From contig JAZREP010000023.1 in assembly GCA_045660865.1 (NCBI GenBank), positions 1 to 11,591 of the forward strand: a stretch of 11,591 nt of DNA. Reading direction: 5' to 3'. The stretch is from CAZRRV01 sp045660865 (GTDB taxonomy: Bacteria; Bacillota; Clostridia; Oscillospirales; Acutalibacteraceae). The translations under genes were made by a program, and so were the position numbers. Numbering within the stretch: the first letter of the stretch is position 1; each line of letters begins with the position of its first letter. Of the stretch, positions 1-4,959 are shown in pieces. The notes under the pieces were generated by a model. The model saw only the letters and a program-made list of their open reading frames with translations, made no database searches and was not told the DNA's origin.

Positions 1-9
1 TATAATTTC

Positions 10-32
10 ATTGGATTATAAATGAATCCAAT
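10..32. repeat. 8-bp perfect inverted repeat at window edge
   Basis: ATTGGATT (10-17) and AATCCAAT (25-32) are perfect inverted copies around a 7-base spacer. No T-run follows on either strand, so this is not an obvious terminator. It could be an operator or part of an element cut off by the window edge. Nothing identifies a binding protein. Confidence 0.4.
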
Positions 33-37
33 ACAAA

Positions 38-89
38 AAATCAAGGCACACTTCCTTACGGAGTGTGCCTCAAGGAAGTGTTTATTTTT
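38..89. terminator. Overlapping bidirectional terminators
   Basis: Two hairpins share the same bases. Bases 44-54 pair with 60-70 (11 bp, one G-T), and on the minus strand this stem is followed by TGATTTTTTG. Bases 49-57 pair perfectly with 72-80 (9 bp, CACTTCCTT/AAGGAAGTG), and on the plus strand this stem is followed by TTTATTTTT. The hairpins cannot form at once, so each strand seems to have its own terminator. The plus-strand one would stop a gene left of the window. The minus-strand one would back up the tRNA-Leu terminator. Confidence 0.6.
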
Positions 90-107
90 GGTCGGAGTGT
101 TCATAAC

Positions 108-127
108 CAACCTCAAACGCGAGGTTG
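108..127. repeat. 7-bp inverted repeat between terminators
   Basis: CAACCTC (108-114) and GAGGTTG (121-127) can form a 7-bp stem with a 6-base loop. It lies between the tRNA-Leu terminator and the left-edge terminators. No T-run is adjacent. It may just be part of the tRNA 3' trailer structure. Confidence 0.35.
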
Positions 128-132
128 AAACT

Positions 133-173
133 ATAAAAAAGAAGAACCTCAGCACGCGAATTGCGTGTCGAGG
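133..173 (-). terminator. Terminator of tRNA-Leu
   Basis: Read on the minus strand, CCTC-x-ACACGC pairs with GCGTGC-x-GAGG (stem bases 147-157 with 163-173, one internal mismatch and one wobble, loop of 5). The run TTCTTCTTTTTT follows. It lies 9 bases past the tRNA 3' end, as expected for a rho-independent terminator of a single tRNA gene. Confidence 0.75.
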
Positions 174-181
174 CTCTCGAC

Positions 182-268
182 TGGTGCCGGTGGCCGGACT
201 CGAACCGGCACGCTGTCGCCAGCGGTGGATTTTGAGTCCACTACGTCTGCCAATTCCATCACACCGGC
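182..268 (-). tRNA. tRNA-Leu(CAA)
   Basis: The minus strand folds as an 87-nt class II (long variable arm) tRNA with encoded CCA. The acceptor stem is GCCGGTG with CACCGGC. The T arm is GCCGG-TTCGAGT-CCGGC. The anticodon arm is GTGGA-CTCAAAA-TCCAC, giving anticodon CAA, which reads UUG leucine codons. A long variable arm is the leucine/serine/tyrosine hallmark. The gene stands alone with its own promoter and terminator. Confidence 0.96.
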
Positions 269-276
269 AGGTGTTA

Positions 277-293
277 CGTCGGACTAACCGACG
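277..293 (-). other. Hairpin in the tRNA-Leu 5' leader
   Basis: CGTCGG (277-282) and CCGACG (288-293) form a perfect 6-bp stem with a 5-base loop. It occupies nearly all of the short precursor leader between the predicted start site (about 293) and the mature 5' end. It may assist RNase P processing or protect the 5' end; that role is inference. Confidence 0.4.
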
Positions 294-299
294 CAAACT

Positions 300-328
300 A
301 TTATACAATAAAGCAATTATAAAATCAA
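300..328 (-). promoter_or_regulatory. Promoter of tRNA-Leu
   Basis: On the minus strand, TTGATT (323-328) and TATAAT (300-305) are separated by 17 bases. Transcription would begin near 293, about 25 bases before the tRNA. Confidence 0.75.
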
Positions 329-341
329 GTGCTTTTTGTAA

Positions 342-1283
342 TTATTTAAACATACCTTTAATAAGCAATACAAGTGTGGCAATTGCGGTTATTGCAAAGG
401 CAATCAACATAGGGATTGCAATACTTTGAGCACCGGGAAGCGCACCTGCATTCTGCCCAATATTCATACCATAAAAGCTAAATACCATAGTAGGTATTGC
501 CATAACAATTGTAAGCGAGGTCAAAACCTTCATTACAATATTAAGGTTGTTAGAAATAACCGACGCAAAAGCATCCATAGTGCCACTTAAAATGCTCAAA
601 TAGATATTACACATTTCCAACGCCTGCTTGATTTCAATCATAACGTCTTCAAGCAGTTCTTGGTCTTCTTCATACATTTTTATGAAGTTGTTTTTTGTTA
701 TTTTCTGCAGCGTCAGTTCATTTGATTTAAGCGAGGTCTGGAAGTAAACAAGAGATTTCTCATAATCGAGCATATCTGTTAATTCCTTATTACGCATTGA
801 GCGACGAAGCTTCATTTCCAACTCGGTAGAACGCTTGTCAATCAATTTCAAATGATTTAAGTATCTTGCTGTTACCCTTAAAAGAATTTGGAAGATAAAA
901 TTGGTTTTAAAAGCGGTATTGATGTTTTTTACCTTCCCATCAGCAAAATCCTTAATAATGGTATTGTCCTTAATGGATACCGTTATTATGTTGTTTGCAG
1001 TGATGATAATACCAAGCGGCATAGTATAATAACTGATATCCTCATCAACCTTTTGTGAAAACGGAATATCGATAACTATTAACTTGGCTGTATCCTCACT
1101 CTCAATATGCGAAGATTCCTCTTCGTCCAAAGCGGCAACAAGAAATTCCTTAGGGACATCCAGATTGTTAATGAGCCAATCCAGTTCCTCTTCCTCGGGT
1201 GCGCAGACGTTAATCCAGCAGCCGGGCTCATTCTGAGGGATTTCATTGATGTTACCTTCGATTGATTTGTAGAATTTAATCAA
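342..1283 (-). CDS. corA: CorA-family magnesium/divalent cation transporter
   Basis: CorA proteins are pentameric channels in the cytoplasmic membrane that bring in Mg2+ (some members move Co2+, Ni2+ or Zn2+). This 313-residue protein has the family layout: a long acidic, helical cytoplasmic N-terminal domain (about 1-250), a first membrane helix (about 252-270) ending in the signature YGMN (271-274), and a second membrane helix (about 289-309) followed by a short basic tail. The length is typical. The start is TTG, preceded by AGGGAGG (1293-1299) with a 9-base gap; no nearby ATG fits better. The gene is monocistronic, divergent from tRNA-Lys and followed by tRNA-Leu on the same strand without a convincing terminator between. 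Its long leader, described separately, suggests control at the RNA level. The ion moved is not decided by the sequence. Confidence 0.92.
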   Translation of the reverse strand: MIKFYKSIEGNINEIPQNEPGCWINVCAPEEEELDWLINNLDVPKEFLVAALDEEESSHIESEDTAKLIVIDIPFSQKVDEDISYYTMPLGIIITANNIITVSIKDNTIIKDFADGKVKNINTAFKTNFIFQILLRVTARYLNHLKLIDKRSTELEMKLRRSMRNKELTDMLDYEKSLVYFQTSLKSNELTLQKITKNNFIKMYEEDQELLEDVMIEIKQALEMCNIYLSILSGTMDAFASVISNNLNIVMKVLTSLTIVMAIPTMVFSFYGMNIGQNAGALPGAQSIAIPMLIAFAITAIATLVLLIKGMFK

Positions 1284-1443
1284 CTTTCTCAGCCTCCCTA
1301 TTTAGGGCGCCAAAAATGAATACTAGAAATTCACGCAGTGCGCCCCGTTTTGTTTTTTAATTGTGTAGATACTACTTCGCCCAGGTTCAGGACTCACTGT
1401 GTTCACTTCCTTTTGCAAAATTGTGTACAAACTTAATGTTCGT
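1284..1443 (-). promoter_or_regulatory. Long structured leader of corA (candidate RNA switch)
   Basis: The promoter predicts about 160 nt of untranslated RNA. Two helices compete next to the ribosome site. GGGCGC (1340-1345) can pair with GCGCCC (1305-1310). Alternatively CCCT (1304-1307), part of that same arm, can pair with AGGG (1296-1299) inside the Shine-Dalgarno, as in CCCTAAATAGGG. The second pairing hides the ribosome site and the first frees it. A small GTAG/CTAC hairpin lies further upstream. I could not match it to the M-box, yybP-ykoY or NiCo riboswitches from memory. A switch function is inference. Confidence 0.35.
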
Positions 1444-1449
1444 ACAATA

Positions 1450-1477
1450 AGTATAACACACTTTTTTCAGATTTCAA
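1450..1477 (-). promoter_or_regulatory. Promoter of corA
   Basis: Minus-strand TTGAAA (1472-1477) and TATACT (1450-1455) with a 16-base spacer. Start site expected near 1443. It sits back to back with the tRNA-Lys promoter. Confidence 0.6.
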
Positions 1478-1498
1478 TACAAAAAATACAAAAATGTA

Positions 1499-1527
1499 TT
1501 GACAAGCCATACTTTAATTGATATAAT
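1499..1527 (+). promoter_or_regulatory. Consensus promoter of tRNA-Lys
   Basis: TTGACA (1499-1504), 17 bases, TATAAT (1522-1527): a perfect sigma-A promoter. The mature tRNA begins 17 bases after the -10 box. Confidence 0.92.
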
Positions 1528-1544
1528 ATCAAGGTCGCAAAAGC

Positions 1545-1620
1545 GAGCTATTAGCTCAGTTGGCAGAGCACTTGACTTTTAATCAAGGTGTCCGGAGTTC
1601 GAATCTCCGATAGCTCACCA
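1545..1620 (+). tRNA. tRNA-Lys(UUU)
   Basis: A 76-nt cloverleaf with encoded CCA. The acceptor is GAGCTAT/ATAGCTC. The D arm contains AGCTCAGTTGGCAGAGC. The anticodon arm is CTTGA-CTTTTAA-TCAAG, giving anticodon UUU. The T arm is CCGGAG-TTCGAAT-CTCCG. It reads AAA and AAG lysine codons. Single gene with its own promoter and terminator. Confidence 0.97.
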
Positions 1621-1624
1621 AAAA

Positions 1625-1657
1625 AGCAATCACCCCTTTAGGGTTGATTGCTTTTTT
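1625..1657 (+). terminator. Terminator of tRNA-Lys
   Basis: AGCAATCA (1625-1632) pairs with TGATTGCT (1645-1652), extended by CCC/GGG inside after one mismatch, loop TTTA, then TTTTTTCTT. It starts five bases after the tRNA. Confidence 0.9.
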
Positions 1658-1707
1658 CTTATCAAGAATCTAGGGTGGATAAAAATTTATTTGTTAGGAG
1701 ATTTATT

Positions 1708-2238
1708 ATGAATTTTTATGAAATCGCCAAAACCCGACAGTCCTGCCGCAACTTTAATCCCAACCTTACAGTAGAACAAGAAAAGCTGGATTGCATTTTA
1801 AAATCAGCACAGTTGTCCCCTTCTGCCTGTAACGGTCAACCTTATCACATTACGGTATGCCGTAACGAAGCGGCGAAAGAGGTCGCTAAGGCAACACAAA
1901 GTATGGGCATGAACAAGTTTGCCGATGCGGCGCCTGTTATGATTGTAATTTCCGAAGAGCCGTATGTTAAAACGGCGGCTTTAGGTGCCAAGCTTAAAGG
2001 CAACGACTACCGTTCTATTGATATTGGTATTGTATCTGCATTCATTACTGCAGAGGCTGCGGCACAAGGTCTTAGCACCTGTATTTTAGGTTGGTTTCAG
2101 GATGATAAAATTCGCAAAATTTGCAATCTTGACAATCCTGTTCGCCTTGTAATTGCTTTAGGTTATGCAAACGATGACGATAAACTTCGTGACAAAAAGC
2201 GAAGAGCTTTAGACAAACTTGTAACCTACATTGATTGA
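1708..2238 (+). CDS. Nitroreductase-family FMN oxidoreductase
   Basis: A 176-residue protein of the nitroreductase fold, homodimeric flavoenzymes that use NAD(P)H to reduce nitro compounds, quinones or other acceptors in the cytoplasm. Family signs are RQSCRNF near the N terminus (10-16, with the arginines that contact FMN phosphate), SPSACNGQPY (38-47, FMN-contact loop), the long helix with DIGIVSAFITAEAAAQGL (105-122), then TCILGWF and the closing strand ALGYA (150-154). The length matches the short subgroup. The start is set by AGGAG (1696-1700) seven bases before ATG 1708; an in-frame ATG at 1648 lies in the tRNA-Lys terminator and is not used. No clear own promoter was found, so read-through from tRNA-Lys is possible. 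The 3' end overlaps the convergent small gene by 13 bases. The physiological substrate cannot be told. Confidence 0.9.
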   Translation: MNFYEIAKTRQSCRNFNPNLTVEQEKLDCILKSAQLSPSACNGQPYHITVCRNEAAKEVAKATQSMGMNKFADAAPVMIVISEEPYVKTAALGAKLKGNDYRSIDIGIVSAFITAEAAAQGLSTCILGWFQDDKIRKICNLDNPVRLVIALGYANDDDKLRDKKRRALDKLVTYID

Positions 2239-2420
2239 TATTTTTTCAACAAGGGCAAATAATTATCATATTTATACGGGCGTATCGGTCGTACAAGCGG
2301 CTCGGTTTTAAAGAACAATAGCAGACATTCTCCTATGTTTTTGTAGTTTTCTACAAACCTATACCCTATCAGTTCACCGTTATTTATGCGTTGTTTGATA
2401 CGATTATGATAGGGATACAT
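2226..2420 (-). CDS. Unrecognised 64-residue basic protein
   Basis: I do not recognise a domain. The reading looks real: ATG at 2420 has an excellent GGAGGTG (2426-2432) five bases upstream, and the protein has a balanced composition with a soluble, aromatic and basic character. Segments such as MYPYHNRIKQR, GYRFVENY, IGECLLLFF and VRPIRPYKY look like a small structured domain and not shadow translation. One cysteine (32) is present; there is no signal peptide or membrane helix. It is divergent from the DUF4364 gene, and a weak promoter shares the -35 hexamer with that gene. Its last 13 bases overlap the convergent nitroreductase gene, with no terminator between. Function unknown; a nucleic-acid or ribosome-associated role is only suggested by charge. 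Confidence 0.72.
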   Translation of the reverse strand: MYPYHNRIKQRINNGELIGYRFVENYKNIGECLLLFFKTEPLVRPIRPYKYDNYLPLLKKYQSM

Positions 2421-2438
2421 ACCGCCACCTCCGAAATT

Positions 2439-2467
2439 AGTATGCCCGATACAAGTTTTTCTTGTAA
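2439..2467 (-). promoter_or_regulatory. Possible promoter of the 64-residue gene
   Basis: Minus-strand TTACAA (2462-2467) and CATACT (2439-2444), 17 bases apart. The start would fall at the Shine-Dalgarno, giving a very short leader. ACAAG (2451-2455) and CTTGT (2461-2465) form an inverted repeat inside the spacer that could be an operator. The -10 is imperfect, so this is tentative. Confidence 0.35.
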
Positions 2468-2490
2468 TATTGATGAAAAAATTATATAAT
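2462..2490 (+). promoter_or_regulatory. Promoter of the DUF4364 gene
   Basis: TTGTAA (2462-2467), 17 bases, TATAAT (2485-2490). Start site expected near 2497, about 23 bases before the ATG. The -35 hexamer overlaps the one proposed for the divergent gene. Confidence 0.7.
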
Positions 2491-2519
2491 GAAAGAAATA
2501 CAATAAACAGAGGTTTAAG

Positions 2520-3095
2520 ATGGATTTTGACGCTTTAACAGCCAATCTTGCGCCGGGTGGTTTAAACAACCGCACCGAAATTCGTATTTTATTATGTTGC
2601 CTGCTAGCCGAAGCCGGACAACCTGTCCCTGTGCGCCCATTAAAAGAGAGTTTGCATTTTGAGGGAATTGCCAATTATTTTGAGGTTGCCTACGCAATTG
2701 AGGATTTATATAAAAACGGAAGCATTTCACTTAACAACGAAGAAAAAGAAATGTTTGAAATTACTGAGTCGGGCAAAATGGTAGCCGACACTCTTAAAGG
2801 CGATTTACCGGTTACAGTTTTGCAAAAAAGTACTGCTCTTGTAAATAAAATTTTATCCCGTGTACGCAACGAAAAAGAAAATAAGGTTGAGTTCGAGACG
2901 GTTGGCAACGGCTGTATGGTGCGTTGCAGCATAATGGAGGGCGAACGCGAAATTATGCAAGTTGGGCTTTTGGTGCCCGACCGAATCATAGGCAACCAAA
3001 TTAAAGAATCATTTTTAGACGACCCTGAATCTTTATATGTTGATATTTTAGAGAAGCTTACAAAAACCCGCTTAAAGAGTGACTCCGACAAATAA
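2520..3095 (+). CDS. DUF4364 family protein, winged-helix-like
   Basis: A 191-residue cytoplasmic protein that I place in the DUF4364 family, found widely in Clostridia and without a settled function. The N-terminal half (about 15-95) has the rhythm of a winged helix: NRTEIRILLCCLLAEAG, a turn, then NYFEVAYAIEDLYKNGSI, a wing-like ISLNNEEKEMFEIT strand pair and TESGK, as in MarR/PadR-type regulators. The C-terminal half (about 100-180) is a mixed strand and helix region that may bind a ligand or dimerise. The start is ATG 2520 with AGAGG (2509-2513) six bases before it. It is monocistronic, with its own promoter. It has no T-rich terminator on its own strand; the hairpin just downstream is oriented for tRNA-Thr. 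A DNA-binding regulator is a reasonable inference. Confidence 0.8.
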   Translation: MDFDALTANLAPGGLNNRTEIRILLCCLLAEAGQPVPVRPLKESLHFEGIANYFEVAYAIEDLYKNGSISLNNEEKEMFEITESGKMVADTLKGDLPVTVLQKSTALVNKILSRVRNEKENKVEFETVGNGCMVRCSIMEGEREIMQVGLLVPDRIIGNQIKESFLDDPESLYVDILEKLTKTRLKSDSDK

Positions 3096-3120
3096 AAAAG
3101 GCACCCCAAAAAAGAGGTGC
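3094..3120 (-). terminator. Terminator of tRNA-Thr
   Basis: Minus-strand GCACC (3116-3120) and GGTGC (3101-3105) enclose a T-rich loop and are followed by CTTTTTTA. It begins 14 bases after the tRNA 3' end. The stem is short, and it overlaps the stop codon of the convergent DUF4364 gene. The plus strand has no T-run after it. Confidence 0.65.
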
Positions 3121-3133
3121 ACAATAAGAATTT

Positions 3134-3209
3134 TGGAGCTGAAGATGGGACTTGAACCCACGACCTGCTGATTACGAATCAGCTGCTCTACCAACTGAGC
3201 CACTCCAGC
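3134..3209 (-). tRNA. tRNA-Thr(CGU)
   Basis: A 76-nt cloverleaf on the minus strand with encoded CCA. The acceptor is GCTGGAG with CTTCAGC (one G-T pair) and discriminator T. The anticodon arm is GCTGA-TTCGTAA-TCAGC, giving anticodon CGU for ACG codons. The T arm is GTGGG-TTCAAGT-CCCAT. Single gene with a near-consensus promoter. Confidence 0.95.
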
Positions 3210-3223
3210 GAGAACCGACATTT

Positions 3224-3252
3224 ATTATAACAATTAAGCAAAAAATAGTCAA
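3224..3252 (-). promoter_or_regulatory. Promoter of tRNA-Thr
   Basis: Minus-strand TTGACT (3247-3252), 17 bases, TATAAT (3224-3229). Start near 3217. It fills the gap before the divergent XRE gene, for which no separate promoter is clear. Confidence 0.85.
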
Positions 3253-3276
3253 GCAGAAAATCAAGGAGGGAACAAA

Positions 3277-3693
3277 ATGCCGACAAGCAAAAGAGCAAAA
3301 ACTCAATTAGCTGAAAACCTTATCAAATACCGCAAATCATTTGGTTTTACCCAACAGAAGGTGTCGGATATTCTGGGCATTAAACGTTCAACCTACGGAT
3401 ATTATGAGATAAGCACCTATCCGCCGCTTTCAATTATGAAAAAGCTCGCTAACATGTATAAAATTTCAATTGATGAATTAACCGGTGATAACAGTTCTGT
3501 GTTAATTGTAGACGAGCCTGCAAACTCGGGAGTTCTTACAGCTAAGCAACCTCAGGCAGAATACAACCCTACTGTTTCACCGCACAGCGCTGATGAAACC
3601 GAGTTATTGATGCTGTATCGTATTCTCCCTGCCGACAAGCGGTTGCAGGTTAAGGATATTCTTCACGAAATTGTTGAAAAGCTTGAAAACTAA
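3277..3693 (+). CDS. XRE-family transcriptional regulator
   Basis: A 138-residue DNA-binding protein. Residues about 11-68 are a helix-turn-helix of the XRE/Cro-CI type: LAENLIKYRKSFGFTQQKVS, then DILGIKRSTYGYYEIS (recognition helix region), ending with LANMYKISIDELTG, the usual close of the domain. A flexible linker (about 72-108, proline and serine rich) leads to a short helical C terminus DETELLMLYRILPADKRLQV, a pattern common in clostridial XRE regulators and probably used for dimerisation. Start ATG 3277 has GGAGGG (3265-3270) six bases ahead. It is divergent from tRNA-Thr and convergent with the esterase gene, separated by a strong terminator. No partner gene (such as a toxin or protease) lies next to it, so it does not look like an antitoxin. 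The targets cannot be deduced. Confidence 0.88.
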   Translation: MPTSKRAKTQLAENLIKYRKSFGFTQQKVSDILGIKRSTYGYYEISTYPPLSIMKKLANMYKISIDELTGDNSSVLIVDEPANSGVLTAKQPQAEYNPTVSPHSADETELLMLYRILPADKRLQVKDILHEIVEKLEN

Positions 3694-3703
3694 AAACATA
3701 TAA

Positions 3704-3734
3704 AAAACGGAGTTGACTTTGTCAACTCCGTTTT
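3704..3734. terminator. Bidirectional terminator, XRE gene and esterase gene
   Basis: AAAACGGAGTTGAC (3704-3717) pairs perfectly with GTCAACTCCGTTTT (3721-3734) around a TTT loop. A-runs and T-runs flank the stem, so it works on both strands between the two convergent genes. Its outer arms are the same as in the terminator at 10906-10934. Confidence 0.93.
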
Positions 3735-3738
3735 AATT

Positions 3739-4398
3739 TTACAGATTACGGTTATAATCAAAACCGCAGTGGTTTAAGAATGTACGAGCCATTAACATAG
3801 AGCCTACACGATTGGGGTGAACTCTATCCCAAGAAATATAAGAGGAATGACGAACTTTAAAATATTCATCATACTTCTTTTGGAAATCAACAAGGGTGCA
3901 ACCGTGTTTTTCAGCCAACTTATAACAAATCGCTATGTACTCATCTATACGAGCACGCATAGCATCGTTTTTGTTGGGGTCCATATAATACGGAGTTGCA
4001 ATAAAAATACCCTTGACCTTGTCTTTTACGGCAAGTATCATTTTCTCAAGATTAGCCTCATATTCATCAGGCAAAACAGCATGCTCAGGTATTGCAGGGC
4101 TATCAAACTGGCGCCAAACGTCATTTATGCCTATACAAATAGAAACCCAATCGGGATTAAGAGAAACTACATCACGGTCAAAACGTTCCAATAAATCACG
4201 GCTGGTATGACCGCTGATACCGGAGTTTGTTACACGCAAATTGATTTCGGGGTAGCATGTCGCCATTAAATTTTCAACCTCACGGACATATCCGTTGCCC
4301 AGACTATCAAACAGTCCTTCGCCTACCGGCTGAGCACTACCCATATCAGTAACAGAATCTCCTGCGAAAACAATGCGTTCTAAATTCTTAAAAATCAT
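3739..4398 (-). CDS. SGNH/GDSL-family hydrolase (esterase)
   Basis: A 219-residue cytoplasmic hydrolase of the SGNH fold, which cleaves acyl or acetyl esters with a serine nucleophile. All four family blocks are visible: GDSVTD (13-18, nucleophile Ser15), the oxyanion glycine in NSGISGHT (Gly60), GIND (90-93, Asn92), and WDRVHPN (190-196, Asp191 and His194). Length is normal and there is no signal peptide, which points to intracellular deacylation, for example of acetylated sugars, but the substrate is unknown. The start is taken as ATG 4398, preceded by AAGGGTGG with a five-base gap; a GTG three codons earlier sits inside that ribosome site and is less likely. The gene is monocistronic, with a bidirectional terminator after it and a promoter divergent from the zinc operon. 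Confidence 0.9.
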   Translation of the reverse strand: MIFKNLERIVFAGDSVTDMGSAQPVGEGLFDSLGNGYVREVENLMATCYPEINLRVTNSGISGHTSRDLLERFDRDVVSLNPDWVSICIGINDVWRQFDSPAIPEHAVLPDEYEANLEKMILAVKDKVKGIFIATPYYMDPNKNDAMRARIDEYIAICYKLAEKHGCTLVDFQKKYDEYFKVRHSSYISWDRVHPNRVGSMLMARTFLNHCGFDYNRNL

Positions 4399-4434
4399 TT
4401 TTACCACCCTTATTATAATCTTTCATTACTCAAT

Positions 4435-4463
4435 ATTGTACTCTATTTTAAAATAAAAAGCAA
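4435..4463 (-). promoter_or_regulatory. Promoter of the SGNH hydrolase gene
   Basis: Minus-strand TTGCTT (4458-4463), 17 bases, TACAAT (4435-4440). Start expected near 4428, about 30 bases before the ATG. Confidence 0.55.
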
Positions 4464-4489
4464 TACAAATATTACTTTATTTAACACGG

Positions 4490-4518
4490 TTGACTTTATA
4501 TAGTTTTTGTATTATAAT
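4490..4518 (+). promoter_or_regulatory. Promoter of the metal uptake operon
   Basis: TTGACT (4490-4495), 17 bases, TATAAT (4513-4518). Transcription would start near 4525, which is the first base of the palindromic operator. Confidence 0.88.
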
Positions 4519-4524
4519 CACTAA

Positions 4525-4545
4525 ATATGAGAATAATTCTCATAT
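4525..4545. promoter_or_regulatory. Fur-family (Zur-like) operator
   Basis: A perfect 10-1-10 palindrome whose core is TGAGAAT-A-ATTCTCA, extended by three paired bases on each side. The core has the 7-1-7 form of Fur-family boxes (Fur in B. subtilis: TGATAATNATTATCA). It lies at the start site of the operon whose first gene is a Fur-family regulator, so binding would block transcription. Autoregulation by the adjacent gene product is inference, but strong. Confidence 0.85.
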
Positions 4546-4555
4546 TGGAGGAATT

Positions 4556-4957
4556 ATGAATCAACGAAATTATATGACGCAACAGAAAAAAGAACTGCTA
4601 CAATTCTTACAATTACATTCGGACCGACATTTTACAGTTGAGCAAATTGCAAATGAAATGGGAGGCACCGGCAAAAGCACTGTTTACCGCCTTATTGCCA
4701 AATTAGTAAACGATGGTACAGTGCGCAGATTTGAAGCCAATAATTCCAAATCATTTGTTTACCAATTTGCAGGGCAAAACAGCGGTTGTGATTGCCATTT
4801 TCATTTGAAGTGTGTTAAATGCGGCCGCTTAATTCATATGGAGTGCGACCAATTGTCAGATGTGAAAAATCATATTGCAACCGAGCACAATTTTTTAATT
4901 GGTGCCAGCCGAGCCGTGCTCTATGGCGAGTGTACCTCCTGCCATACCGAGGGATAG
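4556..4957 (+). CDS. zur: Fur-family metal repressor, Zur-like
   Basis: A 133-residue repressor of the Fur family, which binds DNA when loaded with its metal. The N-terminal winged helix includes FTVEQIANEM (26-35) and the recognition helix STVYRLIAKLV (41-51). The C-terminal part carries HFHLKC (81-86), CVKC (86-89) and CTSC (126-129): the two CxxC pairs form the structural zinc site, and the His residues with H111 are likely sensor-site ligands. Start ATG 4556 follows GGAGG (4547-4551); a reading that starts further upstream would run through the promoter and operator. It opens an operon with a metal ABC importer, 2 bases before the next gene, and sits behind a matching palindromic operator. 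This makes a zinc sensor (Zur) most likely; a manganese or iron sensor is less likely but not excluded. Confidence 0.88.
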   Translation: MNQRNYMTQQKKELLQFLQLHSDRHFTVEQIANEMGGTGKSTVYRLIAKLVNDGTVRRFEANNSKSFVYQFAGQNSGCDCHFHLKCVKCGRLIHMECDQLSDVKNHIATEHNFLIGASRAVLYGECTSCHTEG

Positions 4958-4959
4958 CC

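Noticed and set aside
22..429. Plus-strand open frame of 135 codons
   Set aside because: It runs through the terminators, the whole tRNA-Leu gene on the other strand and the end of corA; no ribosome site and no protein-like composition.
1284..1443. M-box magnesium riboswitch before corA
   Set aside because: The long conserved M-box pattern is not visible; only simple competing helices are seen.
2690..3124. Minus-strand open frame of 144 codons
   Set aside because: It is fully antisense to the DUF4364 gene, which has a promoter, ribosome site and family signature; serine- and leucine-rich shadow composition.
3277..3693. Antitoxin of a toxin-antitoxin pair
   Set aside because: No adjacent small toxin gene on the same strand; it is flanked by a tRNA gene and a terminator.
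3817..4194. Plus-strand open frame of 125 codons
   Set aside because: Antisense to the SGNH hydrolase, whose catalytic blocks are complete; no ribosome site.
4490..4555. Longer start for the Fur-family gene
   Set aside because: It would place coding sequence across the promoter and the operator; GGAGG before 4556 sets the start.
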